A stretch of DNA of 64,000 nt from Laceyella sacchari (GCF_004343255.1 NZ_SMDD01000002.1:1-64000), one strand, 5' to 3'; numbered from the stretch's first letter, positions 36,693 to 47,301 are shown. Notes: generated by a model from the sequence alone, not told the origin. A program made the numbers and translations.

Positions 36693-37160
36693 TCACTCGT
36701 ATCCGGCCTGTTCCAATGCATCCAGCAAATCAAGCAATTCCACCCATCCTTGCCGGTCGCGATGGGCCCCCATCTTTTCTGTCAGGTGTTCTTGGTTCCA
36801 CAAAAAAGCCCGCAAAGTGAAAATGTTCATTTCCAACCCCACTTCATGGTACTCCTCATGGAAACAAGCCTCAAATAGGCCGGCCAACTCCGCATACGCA
36901 TCATGCGGCGCCAGACGCTCCAAGTAGAAAGCCATTCGAATCTTGCGCCAACCATGCAGTAGCCGTTGCTTCAAAAAGCTTTGCCGATAACGCGACCATT
37001 CTCCATGCAACAACATGTCCGTCTCAGGTTGGTGGTCTGCGATTTCATTGATGATGTGAAAAACGGTATGCATTTGGTCAGGATTTAATTCCATTGTGCT
37101 GATGGATTGTACTTTAATATTCAACTTCTTCAACGATGGAATCAATTCCCTCATTTTCAT
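36693..37160 (-). CDS. protein of unknown function, mostly helical
   Basis: Unrecognised 155-residue cytoplasmic protein with no signal or membrane segment. It is rich in His, Trp, Leu and Glu, with predicted helices around MELNPDQMHTVFHIINEIAD and HDAYAELAGLFEACFHEEYH. Two HE/EE pairs could bind metal. The ATG follows AGGGGG. It precedes the thioesterase on the same strand. Confidence 0.65.
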   Translation of the reverse strand: MKMRELIPSLKKLNIKVQSISTMELNPDQMHTVFHIINEIADHQPETDMLLHGEWSRYRQSFLKQRLLHGWRKIRMAFYLERLAPHDAYAELAGLFEACFHEEYHEVGLEMNIFTLRAFLWNQEHLTEKMGAHRDRQGWVELLDLLDALEQAGYE

Positions 37161-37494
37161 TATGGATGCCCCCTATAATAAAACCGAAAACCATGTCACC
37201 ATTTACTTCATCTCTTTGCGAATGAAATGTGCGGCTGCCAAGTCGACCCCGGATGAATGAAAATGACAAATGCAAGGGACGCCGACGGCAACCGCTTTAT
37301 TCGCCCTGTCTTTTTGCCTCAATATCCGCTTCGCTTATTCATTCCGATGTATTCATTGTTTTCGTTGATTTGCGTTAAGTTAAAACGAACAGGGAGGCTG
37401 AATTTTTTCCCTGTTCATTTTATTATTATATCTGAAAACCTTTCCAATAAGAGGAACGGGGGATTATTTTTAAATTTTCGTCAAATGTGCAAAG
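37161..37494. other. intergenic region with an inverted repeat, no gene
   Basis: About 330 bases. GAACAGGG and CCCTGTTC form a stem with a 14-nt loop near 37388-37417, followed on the plus strand by ATTTTATTATTATA. This is terminator-like, but no plus-strand gene precedes it. A plus-strand open frame reading into lpd antisense has no ribosome binding site and was not accepted. Confidence 0.4.
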
Positions 37495-37523
37495 GAAAAA
37501 GCCCCCAAGACGGGTTGGGGGCT
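37495..37523 (-). terminator. intrinsic terminator of the pdh operon
   Basis: On the minus strand GCCCCCAA and TTGGGGGC form a stem followed by TTTTTCC, after lpd. Confidence 0.9.
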
Positions 37524-37541
37524 TGGTTTGGCGTGTGTGTG

Positions 37542-38963
37542 TTATTTCTTGTTCACCATATGAATAGCGTGTCCCAACACACCTTCCGCCGCTTCCATGA
37601 TCGTCTCTGGCAGAGTCGGATGAGCATGGATGGTCAGTGCGATGTCTTCGGCGTTTGCACCCATCTCCACCGCAAACACAGCTTCGCCGATCAGAGTGGA
37701 TGCTTCCGGACCAACAATTTGCACACCCAAGACTTGCTTGGTTTCTTTGTCCGCCACGATTTGCACGAAGCCGTCCGCATGGTTCATGGACAGAGCCCGA
37801 CCGTTAGCCGCAAAGGCAAAACGGCTTACCACCGGCTCATACCCTTCCTCCTTGGCTTGTGCCTCAGTAAGACCGGTATAAGCGATTTCCGGATCGCTGA
37901 AAATGACAAACGGCATCGCTTGATAATCGATCACGCTGTTCATTCCGCACATTACTTCTGCCGCGATTTTCGCTTCATAGCTCGCTTTGTGAGCCAACAG
38001 TGCACCACCTGCGCAATCGCCAATCGCGTAAATGTGCTCTACGTTAGTGCGGCATTGTTTGTCGATTTTGATGAAGCCGCGTTCGTCCGTCTCTACTCCC
38101 GCGAATTCCAAACCTAATTCATCGGTGTTGGGTTTGCGGCCGACGGCAACCAAGCAATAGTCAGCAGAGAATGTTTTTTCTTCGCCATTTACGGTTGCGC
38201 GGACAACAACTTCGTCACCAGTGTTTTCCCCACCTTGCACCATCGCTTCGGTGATCACGGTAACACCCAGCTTTTTCAGCTTGCGGGTAACCATTTTGGT
38301 CAAGGCTTCATCCGTGCCCGGCAGCAACGATTTGGTTCCTTCCAGAATCGTTACCTCAGCACCAAGTTTGGCATAAGCGGTACCCAGCTCCAAACCGATG
38401 TAGCCGCCACCCACCACGATGAAGCGTTTCGGTACTTCTTGCAGGTTGAGCGCTTCGGTGGAGGAAAGGATCCGTTTGCCGTCAAAAGGCAGGATTTTCA
38501 ATTCGGCCGGACGGGAACCGGTAGCGATGATCACATCATTAAACTTATATGTTTGGCTAGCATCTTCGCTCACCACACGCAGGGAGTTAGGTCCGCTGAA
38601 ATAAGCTTCCCCGCTGATGATCTCCACTCCGTTGCCTTTGAGCAGGCTGTTCACGCCGCCGGTCAATTTTTTAACCACACCGTTTTTCCACTCGATCAAT
38701 TTCGGCATGTTCACGTTGACGTCGCCGGACACTTCAATGCCCATCTCACCCGCTTCTTTGATCCCCATATACCGCTCAGACGCGGAAATAATCGCTTTGG
38801 AAGGGATACAACCGCGGTTGAGGCAAACGCCGCCAACCGTATCTTTATCTACAATCGCTACGGAACGTCCCAGCTGGGCCGCACGAATGGCCGCAACATA
38901 TCCTCCTGGGCCGGAACCGATGACGAGAACATCTACTTCTTGTGCCAAATCACCTACTACCAT
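37542..38963 (-). CDS. lpdA: dihydrolipoyl dehydrogenase (E3)
   Basis: FAD enzyme that reoxidises dihydrolipoamide with NAD. The 473 residues contain the FAD motif VIGSGPGGYVAAIRAAQLG (about 14-32), the redox disulfide GGVCLNRGCIPSK (about 44-56), the NAD motif VVGGGYIGLELG (about 185-196) and the C-terminal His-Glu pair in HAHPTLPE (about 447-454). It is the last gene of pdhA-B-C-lpd and the only E3 in the window. It may also serve the branched-chain complex and glycine cleavage. Confidence 0.96.
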   Translation of the reverse strand: MVVGDLAQEVDVLVIGSGPGGYVAAIRAAQLGRSVAIVDKDTVGGVCLNRGCIPSKAIISASERYMGIKEAGEMGIEVSGDVNVNMPKLIEWKNGVVKKLTGGVNSLLKGNGVEIISGEAYFSGPNSLRVVSEDASQTYKFNDVIIATGSRPAELKILPFDGKRILSSTEALNLQEVPKRFIVVGGGYIGLELGTAYAKLGAEVTILEGTKSLLPGTDEALTKMVTRKLKKLGVTVITEAMVQGGENTGDEVVVRATVNGEEKTFSADYCLVAVGRKPNTDELGLEFAGVETDERGFIKIDKQCRTNVEHIYAIGDCAGGALLAHKASYEAKIAAEVMCGMNSVIDYQAMPFVIFSDPEIAYTGLTEAQAKEEGYEPVVSRFAFAANGRALSMNHADGFVQIVADKETKQVLGVQIVGPEASTLIGEAVFAVEMGANAEDIALTIHAHPTLPETIMEAAEGVLGHAIHMVNKK

Positions 38964-38964
38964 C

Positions 38965-40254
38965 TTATCTCATCTCCATCATCAAGAGTTTTGGATTTTC
39001 CAAGAGCTGTTTCAAACGGCTTAAGAACCGGGCAGCGACATCTCCGTCGATCAGGCGGTGGTCAAAGCCCAAGGAAACGTGCAGTTGCGGACGAACGACG
39101 ATTTCTCCGTTATGCACAACCGGCTTTTCTTTGATCGCTCCGACACCCAAGATGGCCACTTCCGGATAGTTGATAATCGGGGTGAACAATTGGCCCCCCA
39201 GATTACCCAAGCTGGAAATGGTGAAGGTGCTTCCTTTCATCTCACTTGCATCCAGCTTCATTTGGCGCGCGCGGCTCGCTTTGTCAGCCGTTTCTTCCGC
39301 CAAGTCAAACATGGATTTGCGATCCACATCTTTGATCACTGGCACCAGCAAGCCATTGTCGGTCGCCGCAGCCATACCGATGTGGTAGTAATGCTTAATG
39401 ACGATTTCTTGATTTTCATCATCGATCGAAGCATTTAAGGTTGGGAACTCGCGCAGGGCCGCAACGACTGCTTTCATGATAAACGGCAGATAGGTCAATT
39501 TGATGTTGCGCTCTTGCGCGATGCTTTTGCCCCAGTTGCGCAACTCAACCAGTTCGGTGACATCAAATTCATCCATGATGTGCACATGCGGTGCAGTGTG
39601 CTTGCTTTCCACCATGCGTGTTGCGATGGTGCGACGAATACCACGCAATGGGATACGTTCTTCCGTGCCGACGGTCTCGATGGCTGTTTTGGACGGTGCC
39701 ACACCAGATGCCGCTTTGGTCGCAGGCGCTTCAGCAGCGGTTTCTGCCGGAGCAGCTGCTTGTTTGCCGCCAGCCGCAAAGTTGCGCACATCTTCAGCCA
39801 AGATGCGTCCATGTTTGCCCGTTCCGGGCACTTGTGTGATATCTACGCCCAATTCGCGCGCCAGCTTACGCACAGACGGCATCGCCGACACATTGCCGCG
39901 TTTAGCCGGCGCTTCCGTTTTGGCCGACTCTACTTGAACCGGTTCAGCCGGTGCTTTTTCCGCTTGCGCCGCTTCCTCTTTAGCAGGCGCTTCGGTTGCC
40001 GGAGCCGGTTCGGCGCCTTCCACATCGATCAGAGCGATGGTAGAATGAACGAGGGCAATATCCCCTTCTTTCACTTTCAGTTCACGAACCGTGCCCGTAA
40101 CTGGTGAAGTGATTTCCACTACCGCCTTGTCGGTTTGCACCTCTGCGAACACGTCAAACTCTTCGATTTTGTCTCCCACATTGACATGAAGCTTTACTAT
40201 CTCACCTTCGTGGATTCCTTCACCAACATCAGGCAATTGAAATTCGTATGCCAC
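38965..40254 (-). CDS. pdhC: pyruvate dehydrogenase E2, dihydrolipoyl acetyltransferase
   Basis: Core of the pyruvate dehydrogenase complex. The 429 residues contain one lipoyl domain (lysine in [10 protein letters not shown], about 43), a long Ala/Pro/Glu-rich flexible linker (about 80-120), an E1/E3 binding domain ([20 protein letters not shown], about 126-145) and a catalytic domain with [10 protein letters not shown] (about 399). AGGAGG precedes the ATG. It is separated from pdhB by 165 bases that contain a terminator-like hairpin, so E2/E3 levels may be set apart from E1. Confidence 0.94.
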   Translation of the reverse strand: MAYEFQLPDVGEGIHEGEIVKLHVNVGDKIEEFDVFAEVQTDKAVVEITSPVTGTVRELKVKEGDIALVHSTIALIDVEGAEPAPATEAPAKEEAAQAEKAPAEPVQVESAKTEAPAKRGNVSAMPSVRKLARELGVDITQVPGTGKHGRILAEDVRNFAAGGKQAAAPAETAAEAPATKAASGVAPSKTAIETVGTEERIPLRGIRRTIATRMVESKHTAPHVHIMDEFDVTELVELRNWGKSIAQERNIKLTYLPFIMKAVVAALREFPTLNASIDDENQEIVIKHYYHIGMAAATDNGLLVPVIKDVDRKSMFDLAEETADKASRARQMKLDASEMKGSTFTISSLGNLGGQLFTPIINYPEVAILGVGAIKEKPVVHNGEIVVRPQLHVSLGFDHRLIDGDVAARFLSRLKQLLENPKLLMMEMR

Positions 40255-40307
40255 GAGAGCAACCTCCTATCTGACTCAAGCTACCTAGTTTTGTTCAATC
40301 TGGTCAT

Positions 40308-40360
40308 GAAAAAGAAGGCGGTGACCCGACCACCTTTTTCGTGGCGGGTATGACCACCGC
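40308..40360 (-). terminator. terminator-like hairpin inside the pdh operon
   Basis: On the minus strand GCGGTG/CACCGC form the base, with ACCC/GGGT and CAC/GTG further in, followed by CTTCTTTTTC. It lies between pdhB and pdhC and would partly stop transcription or shield the 3' end of the pdhAB message. Confidence 0.7.
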
Positions 40361-40419
40361 TCATTGCTATGTACCATGCCAAACATGCAACAGTACACAG
40401 GTTGTCCGTTCCAATCTCA

Positions 40420-41400
40420 TCAGAAGTCGAGCACTTCGTTGATCGCCTTCACGACGCGTGCGGCATCCGGCACCCACTCATCTTCAATCAATTGGTAAGC
40501 CAAATGCGTATCCGGCGGTGTCACGCGTTTTACCGGTGCTTCCAATTTGAGAATAGCGTGCTCGTTGATCAGTGCAATCACATCTGCGGCCACACCAGCA
40601 GAGTATGGCGCCTCTTGCAAGACGATGGCACGGCCGGTTTTTTCAACCGAGCTGACGATGGTTTCAACATCCAGCGGGCTCAGGGTGCGCAAGTCAATCA
40701 CTTCCACTTTCGTGCCGCGCTCTTTTTCCGCTTGCTCTGCCGCTTTCATCGCCGTATGCACCATCGCACCGTACGTGATCACGGTGATATCTGAACCTTC
40801 CCGCACAACGTTGGCTTTGCCGATCGGTACGGTGTATTCGCCTTCTGGCACTTCACCTTTCAATGCGAAGTACAATTTCAAATGCTCCATGAAGAAGACC
40901 GGGTCGTTGTCGCGGATCGCCGAGATCAACAATCCTTTGGCATCATAAGGGTTGGATGGGCAAACCACTTTGATCCCCGGCGTTTTGGTCAACCACGCTT
41001 CCAAGCTGTCGGCATGCAACTCCGGCGCCTTCACACCTGCGCCAAATGGCGTGCGGAAGACGATTGGGGCGGAATAGCGACCACCGGAGCGGTAACGCAT
41101 CCGCGGAGCTTGCACCGCGATAGAGTCAAATGCTTCTGGAATAAAACCGATGAACTGAATCTCAGCAATCGGACGGAAACCTTGGACAGCCAGACCCACA
41201 GCCAGACCACCGATGCCCGACTCCGCCAGCGGGGTGTCAAGCACGCGGTGTTCACCAAACTCTTTTTGCAAACCGTCGGTTGCACGGAAAACGCCGCCGT
41301 TGGTTCCCACATCTTCACCAAATACCATGACGTTTGGGTCGCGCTTCAGTTCCACGCGCATGGCATCATTGATCGCTTTCACCATTGTCATTTGTGGCAT
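40420..41400 (-). CDS. pdhB: pyruvate dehydrogenase E1 beta subunit
   Basis: Beta subunit of the thiamine-diphosphate decarboxylase. The 326 residues show [20 protein letters not shown] (about 26-45), [20 protein letters not shown] and the transketolase C-terminal domain. It starts three bases after pdhA. It is clearly paralogous to the E1 beta at 4.8 kb. Confidence 0.95.
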   Translation of the reverse strand: MPQMTMVKAINDAMRVELKRDPNVMVFGEDVGTNGGVFRATDGLQKEFGEHRVLDTPLAESGIGGLAVGLAVQGFRPIAEIQFIGFIPEAFDSIAVQAPRMRYRSGGRYSAPIVFRTPFGAGVKAPELHADSLEAWLTKTPGIKVVCPSNPYDAKGLLISAIRDNDPVFFMEHLKLYFALKGEVPEGEYTVPIGKANVVREGSDITVITYGAMVHTAMKAAEQAEKERGTKVEVIDLRTLSPLDVETIVSSVEKTGRAIVLQEAPYSAGVAADVIALINEHAILKLEAPVKRVTPPDTHLAYQLIEDEWVPDAARVVKAINEVLDF

Positions 41401-41403
41401 GGT

Positions 41404-42603
<1,200 letters not shown>

Positions 42604-42653
42604 TCAATTGCTATGCTTCAATTTCCCCTGTTGAAACAAACGCTCATAATTCA

Positions 42654-42681
42654 ATAATACAACTCATAAAAAATTTGTCAA
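42654..42681 (-). promoter_or_regulatory. promoter of the pdh operon
   Basis: On the minus strand a perfect TTGACA (42676-42681), a 16-bp spacer and TATTAT (42654-42659) in AT-rich DNA. Confidence 0.75.
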
Positions 42682-42939
42682 TCAACCTTTCTCCTTTAAG
42701 ATGCTCATTAAACTTTTAAATCATGAACTGACTGTTTTCTGTTCCACCCTCTTGAATAAATTTACCAACCATAAAAGATTCCCTGCTCTTTTATTCTTCC
42801 TTAAAGCGCTTCGCTATTTTCGCATAAACGCAGAGAAAAATAAATGCAGATTAATAAGAATATTCTAATTATATTTGTGCGAGGAAGAAATAATTAGAAA
42901 AATGGATTATCGCTATGTAAAATGCATTTACTAATTATA

Positions 42940-42969
42940 TTGAAAATTTGTTTCGAATTGAAGTACAAT
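42940..42969 (+). promoter_or_regulatory. promoter of a short plus-strand transcript
   Basis: TTGAAA (42940-42945), an 18-bp spacer and TACAAT (42964-42969), each one base from consensus, in AT-rich DNA. Confidence 0.6.
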
Positions 42970-43021
42970 TACATAACAAAGACATAATGGATGTATTTCG
43001 CAGCAAAAGAGGTGACGTTAG

Positions 43022-43060
43022 ATGAATTTTATTTTAGAAGCAGACCCTCCAAGTAGTTAA
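43022..43060 (+). CDS. 12-residue micro-ORF
   Basis: Encodes MNFILEADPPSS and stop. AGAGGTGA lies seven bases before the ATG, and a promoter and terminator bracket it. It is too short for homology. It could be a signalling or leader peptide, or simply a ribosome-loading ORF on a regulatory RNA. No processing signal or export signal is evident. Confidence 0.4.
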   Translation: MNFILEADPPSS

Positions 43061-43117
43061 ACCAATAAATGAACGGGTGTAGCCAATCAGCGCCATCTCC
43101 CCAATAATTACCAAGCC

Positions 43118-43149
43118 AAACTCAGGAACCTTCCTGAGTTTATTATTTT
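43118..43149 (+). terminator. terminator of the short transcript
   Basis: AAACTCAGGAA and TTCCTGAGTTT form an 11-bp stem with CC between, followed by ATTATTTT. Confidence 0.75.
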
Positions 43150-43158
43150 ACGTGGCAT

Positions 43159-43184
43159 AAAAAAAGGAACCCAAATTGGGTTCC
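43159..43184 (-). terminator. intrinsic terminator of the CNNM-family gene
   Basis: On the minus strand GGAACCCAA and TTGGGTTCC form a stem followed by TTTTTTT. Confidence 0.9.
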
Positions 43185-43194
43185 AAACCTCCCC

Positions 43195-44526
43195 CTAGGA
43201 TGAAGTTGGCAACAACTTCTCATCGGGCGGTTGATCCTCCTGCGTCAACGGTGACGCCATAATTCGGGAGATCCGCAACTGATCCATTTCTTCCACAGTG
43301 AACAGCCAGTCTCCGAAAGCGACCTGATCCCCCACGCTCGGCACCTTCTCCAGTTCCGAAAACAACCAACCACCGATCGTGTCATTATCATGGTCTTCAA
43401 TCTGAATATGAAGCAATTCATTCACATCTTCAATCAACAACCCTGCATCAATAGACGCATTACGTCCCTTCCGCAAGATATGAGGCCGTTCATTGTCAAA
43501 CTCGTCTTGGATCTCACCGAAAATCTCCTCTATGATATCTTCGGTAGTCAAAATGCCGGCCGTTCCGCCATATTCATCAACGACAATCGCCATTCCCGCG
43601 CGATTTTTTTGCAATTGGCGCAAGATGTCCTTCACTTCCATCGTTTCTGGCACAACTGTAGCCGGCCGGGCCAACTCCGAGAGATTCGGCTCTTTTCCTT
43701 CTGTCATCAGCTGATACACGTCGCGAATATGCACAATCCCTTTGATGTCGTCCTTGTCCCGGCCGCATAATGGGAATCGCGTATGCGGCGTCTGTTTGAT
43801 CCGTTCCAGATTGGCATGAAACGGCTCATTCTCATACAGACAAACGATTTTAACGCGCGGTACCATCACTTCCCGGGCAACCCGTTCCGTGAAATCAAAC
43901 ACGTTGTCAAACAGGGTCAACTCGGTTTGATCAATCACGCCGCTCTTATGGCTTTGCGCGATGAGCATCCGAATTTCCTCTTCGGTGTGCGCCTGGTGGG
44001 TTTCATTGGATTCGACGCCAAACCACCTCAAACACAAGTTGGCCGCATTGTTCAGGACGTAGATAAAGGGTCGGAAAACGACATAAAACCAGTTGAGCGG
44101 CATGGCCGTCCACAAGGTAATGGATTCCGCTTGGCGAATCGCCCAAGACTTTGGTGCCATCTCACCCAAGACGATATGCAAAAACGTGATGAGGGTGAAG
44201 GCAACGATCACCGCCACCGCATGAATCATCCATTCGGGCATACCCAGATAGATGAACAGCGGCGATATCAATTTGACGATGGCTGGTTCCCCAATCCAAC
44301 CCAACGCCAAGGAAGCCAGTGTAATCCCCAGTTGCGTCGCCGACAGATAGGCGTCCAGATTGGCCAGGATTTTCTGCGCAACCCGGCCGCGCCGGTCTTC
44401 CAATTGGGCGATTCGTGTCGATCGCACCTTGACTATGGCGAATTCGGCTGCAACAAAAAATCCGTTAAGGAATACAAAAAACACTACCAAAGACATCATA
44501 AGAAGCGGTTCTATCACGTCTTCCAA
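43195..44526 (-). CDS. HlyC/CorC (CNNM) family transporter
   Basis: Membrane protein of 443 residues, probably a magnesium exporter like Bacillus MpfA (inferred from family). The order is a DUF21/CNNM membrane domain (about 1-190, four spans, GFFVAAEFAIVKVRSTRI), two CBS domains (about 205-335, VMVPRVKIVCLYENEP and MAIVVDEYGGTAGILTTEDI) and a CorC_HlyC C-terminal domain (about 345-425). The haemolysin name is historical. It is 71 bases downstream of a Cof-type phosphatase gene and may be co-transcribed. Confidence 0.9.
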   Translation of the reverse strand: MEDVIEPLLMMSLVVFFVFLNGFFVAAEFAIVKVRSTRIAQLEDRRGRVAQKILANLDAYLSATQLGITLASLALGWIGEPAIVKLISPLFIYLGMPEWMIHAVAVIVAFTLITFLHIVLGEMAPKSWAIRQAESITLWTAMPLNWFYVVFRPFIYVLNNAANLCLRWFGVESNETHQAHTEEEIRMLIAQSHKSGVIDQTELTLFDNVFDFTERVAREVMVPRVKIVCLYENEPFHANLERIKQTPHTRFPLCGRDKDDIKGIVHIRDVYQLMTEGKEPNLSELARPATVVPETMEVKDILRQLQKNRAGMAIVVDEYGGTAGILTTEDIIEEIFGEIQDEFDNERPHILRKGRNASIDAGLLIEDVNELLHIQIEDHDNDTIGGWLFSELEKVPSVGDQVAFGDWLFTVEEMDQLRISRIMASPLTQEDQPPDEKLLPTSS

Positions 44527-44597
44527 TCAAGTTCTCCTCCTAAGAGCGCGAAAAAATATGTTTTCTCTGTATTATATCACCTTTTCCCAAGGTATGT

Positions 44598-45461
44598 TCA
44601 GTCCCCAACAAACTTACGAATCGCATGTGCCACACCGTTTTCCGTGTTTGGTTTAGTCACGAAACGGCAAATCTGCTTCACTTCGTCCTCAGCATTGCCC
44701 ATCGCCACCGGAACACCTGCCACTTTCATCATGGATCGGTCATTCTGGTTGTCACCGATCACCATGACTTCTTGCATCGGCACACCGTAACGCTCCGCCA
44801 ACTTTTGCACCGCGATCCCTTTTTGTGCCTTTTGATCGTTTACTTCAAAGTTGTAGACAGAAGAAGCGGATACCGCTACATCTGAAACGGCTTCGGCACG
44901 CTGCCTGACTCTCTTCAATTTGGTTAAATCACTCGACAGCGCCACTGCTTTATAGATGCCGATCGAGGGATCAGCCAGAATGTCTTCGGCGTACCGCCCT
45001 TTCACCCGATCTTCGATCCGATTGCGCCTGCGTTCAGTGAAACTCTCCAACCATTGGTGCAATGAGGTGTCAACCTGTTCAAGCTTGTCCATTTCCGCTT
45101 TGATGATCTCAATCCCGTCACGGTTGCGATAAATCCCATCTCGAGTGTAAAACTCATAATATGTCCCACCATCTTTAAGCAAGTGTGCCAGTTCGTCTAC
45201 TTTGCCCGGGGACATGAAGATCTCTTCAACCATTTCACCGTCAGGCAACTGCGTGCAGGCGCCATTCAAATAAATGAGCGGTCCTGTAAATTCGATTTCA
45301 TCCAACACTCTGCGGGCACCATGATAGGAGCGGCCCGTCGCAATGGCCACCACCACGCCTTTGGCCTGCGCTGCGGCGATGGCTTGCCGATTGACCTCAC
45401 TTACCCGCCCTTCATGATCCAACAGGGTGCCATCCATATCGATGGCGATTAACTTCACCAT
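44598..45461 (-). CDS. Cof-type HAD-superfamily phosphatase
   Basis: Phosphatase of the HAD IIB group with 287 residues. The nucleophile motif is IAIDMDGTLLD (about 5-15), motif II is ATGRS, and motifs III/IV are QKGIAVQKLAERYGV and MVIGDNQNDRSMM (about 234-246). Substrates in this group are sugar phosphates or flavin/pyridoxal phosphates, and none can be chosen. The ATG at 45459-45461 has AAAGGGTGG at proper spacing; the GTG three codons earlier overlaps that site. Confidence 0.9.
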   Translation of the reverse strand: MVKLIAIDMDGTLLDHEGRVSEVNRQAIAAAQAKGVVVAIATGRSYHGARRVLDEIEFTGPLIYLNGACTQLPDGEMVEEIFMSPGKVDELAHLLKDGGTYYEFYTRDGIYRNRDGIEIIKAEMDKLEQVDTSLHQWLESFTERRRNRIEDRVKGRYAEDILADPSIGIYKAVALSSDLTKLKRVRQRAEAVSDVAVSASSVYNFEVNDQKAQKGIAVQKLAERYGVPMQEVMVIGDNQNDRSMMKVAGVPVAMGNAEDEVKQICRFVTKPNTENGVAHAIRKFVGD

Positions 45462-45640
45462 ACCATCCACCCTTTCCCTTCTTTATAACAAGCGTTTCAT
45501 TCCCTTGTTTCATTCCGACTAAACAGCTTCATCGCGCTTTTAATCTTTCCATTCTGTCAGGAGCCGATGTGCTTCATCGTTTTAAACCGCATGGGCCGGG
45601 CAAATTGTGTATAATAGGGACAGACCTTTAATGGACAAGG

Positions 45641-46633
45641 ATGAGTGCAATGCAAACGACAGAACAACAAACTCCCCGCCTGTGGGGAGATAAACGTTTT
45701 CATACATGGAACCACCACCTGCGCCAAGTGTTTGGCGAAAAGATCTTCAAGGTGTCCTTAGATGGCGGGTTTACCTGTCCCAACCGCGACGGCAAGGCCG
45801 CTATCGGAGGATGCACCTTTTGTAGCGCCCGCGGTTCGGGTGATTTCGCGGGAAACCGCCGTGATGACTTGCTCAAACAATTTCACGATGTAAAAGAGCG
45901 CATGCATACCAAATGGCCTGATGCAAAGTACATCGGGTATTTTCAAGCGTTTAGCAACACGTACGCACCGGTGGAAGAGTTGCGGGAGATGTACGAAGTG
46001 ATTCTGGAGCAAGAAGGGGTAGTCGGCTTGTCGATTGCCACGCGCCCCGATTGCTTGCCGGACGATGTGGTCGAATATCTGGCCGAACTGAATCAGCGCA
46101 CCTACCTGTGGGTTGAGCTGGGACTGCAATCGATCCACGAAGAGACATCTAAACTGGTCAACCGCGGGCATGATTACGAATGTTTCCTGGAAGGCGTAGC
46201 AAAGTTGCGCAAGCACGGCATCCGTACATGCGCCCACATCATCCACGGCTTGCCGGGCGAAACAGAAGAAATGATGCTCCAGACAGTGGAAGCTTGCGCC
46301 AACATGGATATTCAGGGCATGAAAATCCACTTGTTGCATCTGTTGAAAAACACCCCCATGGTCAAGCAGTACGAAGCGGGGCTAGTCCAATTTTTGGAGC
46401 AAGACCAATATGTTCGGCTCGTAGCTGACTCCTTGGAAATGCTGCCCCCTGACGTGGTGATCCATCGCGTGACCGGGGATGGCCCGCCTGATTTGTTGAT
46501 CGGCCCGATGTGGAGTCGCAAAAAGTGGGAAGTGCTCAATGCAATCGATGCCGAGCTGGTACGGCGTAACTCCTGGCAAGGCAAAAAAGCCAAACCCCGC
46601 AACGCTGAGCGGCTTCATCCGAACAGGGTGTGA
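45641..46633 (+). CDS. ytqA: radical SAM protein YtqA (TIGR01212 family, MnmL-type)
   Basis: Radical-SAM enzyme of 330 residues. The cluster cysteines are in CPNRDGKAAIGGCTFCS (about 46-62), with the family context NRDG and GYFQAFSNTYAP (about 108-119). In B. subtilis ytqA and ytqB (named mnmL and mnmM) act in an alternative route to the tRNA wobble base mnm5(s2)U; that is literature knowledge recalled here, not seen in the sequence. A TATAAT at 45610-45615 is probably its -10. Starts at 45641 and 45650 are both plausible. ytqB follows seven bases on. Confidence 0.9.
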   Translation: MSAMQTTEQQTPRLWGDKRFHTWNHHLRQVFGEKIFKVSLDGGFTCPNRDGKAAIGGCTFCSARGSGDFAGNRRDDLLKQFHDVKERMHTKWPDAKYIGYFQAFSNTYAPVEELREMYEVILEQEGVVGLSIATRPDCLPDDVVEYLAELNQRTYLWVELGLQSIHEETSKLVNRGHDYECFLEGVAKLRKHGIRTCAHIIHGLPGETEEMMLQTVEACANMDIQGMKIHLLHLLKNTPMVKQYEAGLVQFLEQDQYVRLVADSLEMLPPDVVIHRVTGDGPPDLLIGPMWSRKKWEVLNAIDAELVRRNSWQGKKAKPRNAERLHPNRV

Positions 46634-46639
46634 TTAACT

Positions 46640-47239
46640 ATGATCCTACCTTCCATCTTGGCCAGCGCCCACGCTGCGGTGAAAGCCGCCTGCCCTCCCG
46701 GCTCCATCGCCGTGGACGGCACGATCGGCAATGGCCATGATACCTTATTCCTGGCCGAATGCGTAGGCCCCACCGGCCATGTTTATGGATTTGATATCCA
46801 ACAGGCGGCGATCGAGCGTACCCACGCCCGATTGCAACAAGCCGGCCGACGCGAACGGGTCACTTTATTCCATACCAGCCACCACCTCTTGGCGGAGCAA
46901 CTGCCCGAAGATACACGCGGCCATGTTCGCGCCTTCATGTTTAACTTAGGGTATCTCCCGCACGGAGATGAACAGGTAATCACCCAGCCACACACCACCT
47001 TACACGCGTTGGAAGCAGCGACCTCGTGGATGGCAACAGGGGGCATTCTCAGCGTAGCCCTGTACACCGGCCATCCCGGTGGGGAGGAAGAAGCACGCGC
47101 TGTCATCGATTGGGCCCGTTCCCTCCCCGCCCACGCCTATCAAGTGATGTGGCAACAAACCATCAACCGAAACCAAGCACCTTCCCTGCTACTGATCGAA
47201 AAAAAACACGTGAAAAAAAGGGGTGACGGTCTTTCTTGA
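46640..47239 (+). CDS. ytqB: SAM-dependent methyltransferase YtqB (MnmM-type tRNA methyltransferase)
   Basis: Class I methyltransferase of 199 residues. The SAM motif is AVDGTIGNGHDTLFLAECVG (about 24-43), then VYGFDIQQAAIERTHARL, and the YtqB signature is FNLGYLPHGDEQV (about 100-112). It methylates the aminomethyl group of the wobble uridine in Gram-positives according to recent work recalled here. It is in an operon with ytqA. Its stop codon lies inside the stem of its terminator. Confidence 0.9.
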   Translation: MILPSILASAHAAVKAACPPGSIAVDGTIGNGHDTLFLAECVGPTGHVYGFDIQQAAIERTHARLQQAGRRERVTLFHTSHHLLAEQLPEDTRGHVRAFMFNLGYLPHGDEQVITQPHTTLHALEAATSWMATGGILSVALYTGHPGGEEEARAVIDWARSLPAHAYQVMWQQTINRNQAPSLLLIEKKHVKKRGDGLS

Positions 47240-47254
47240 CCATCACCCTTTTTT
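47213..47254. terminator. bidirectional terminator of ytqB
   Basis: AAAAAGGGGTGACGGTC and GACCATCACCCTTTTT form a 16-17-bp stem with a 6-nt loop; it overlaps the last codons of ytqB. Confidence 0.9.
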
Positions 47255-47301
47255 CCTGCTTGGGCTCAATCCACGCAAGCTTTTCATGCCACTAAATGCA
47301 C

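Larger units (their letters stand above)
42976..43149 (+). ncRNA. candidate small RNA with a 12-codon ORF
   Basis: A promoter at 42940-42969 and an intrinsic terminator at 43118-43149 delimit a transcript of about 170 nt between the divergent pdh promoter and the convergent CNNM gene. It carries a 12-codon ORF (43022-43060) with a strong ribosome binding site. Between the ORF and the terminator is an unstructured-looking stretch containing ATCTCCCC (43095-43102), complementary to Shine-Dalgarno sequences. This layout resembles dual-function or C-rich base-pairing RNAs of Gram-positives, but neither activity is shown. Confidence 0.45.

Noticed and set aside
37257-38117. 286-codon plus-strand open frame opposite lpdA
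   Set aside because: No ribosome binding site; most of it is antisense to lpdA and the product shows no recognisable domain.
43783-44790. 335-codon plus-strand open frame opposite the CNNM gene
   Set aside because: Antisense shadow of the CNNM and HAD genes with no start signal.
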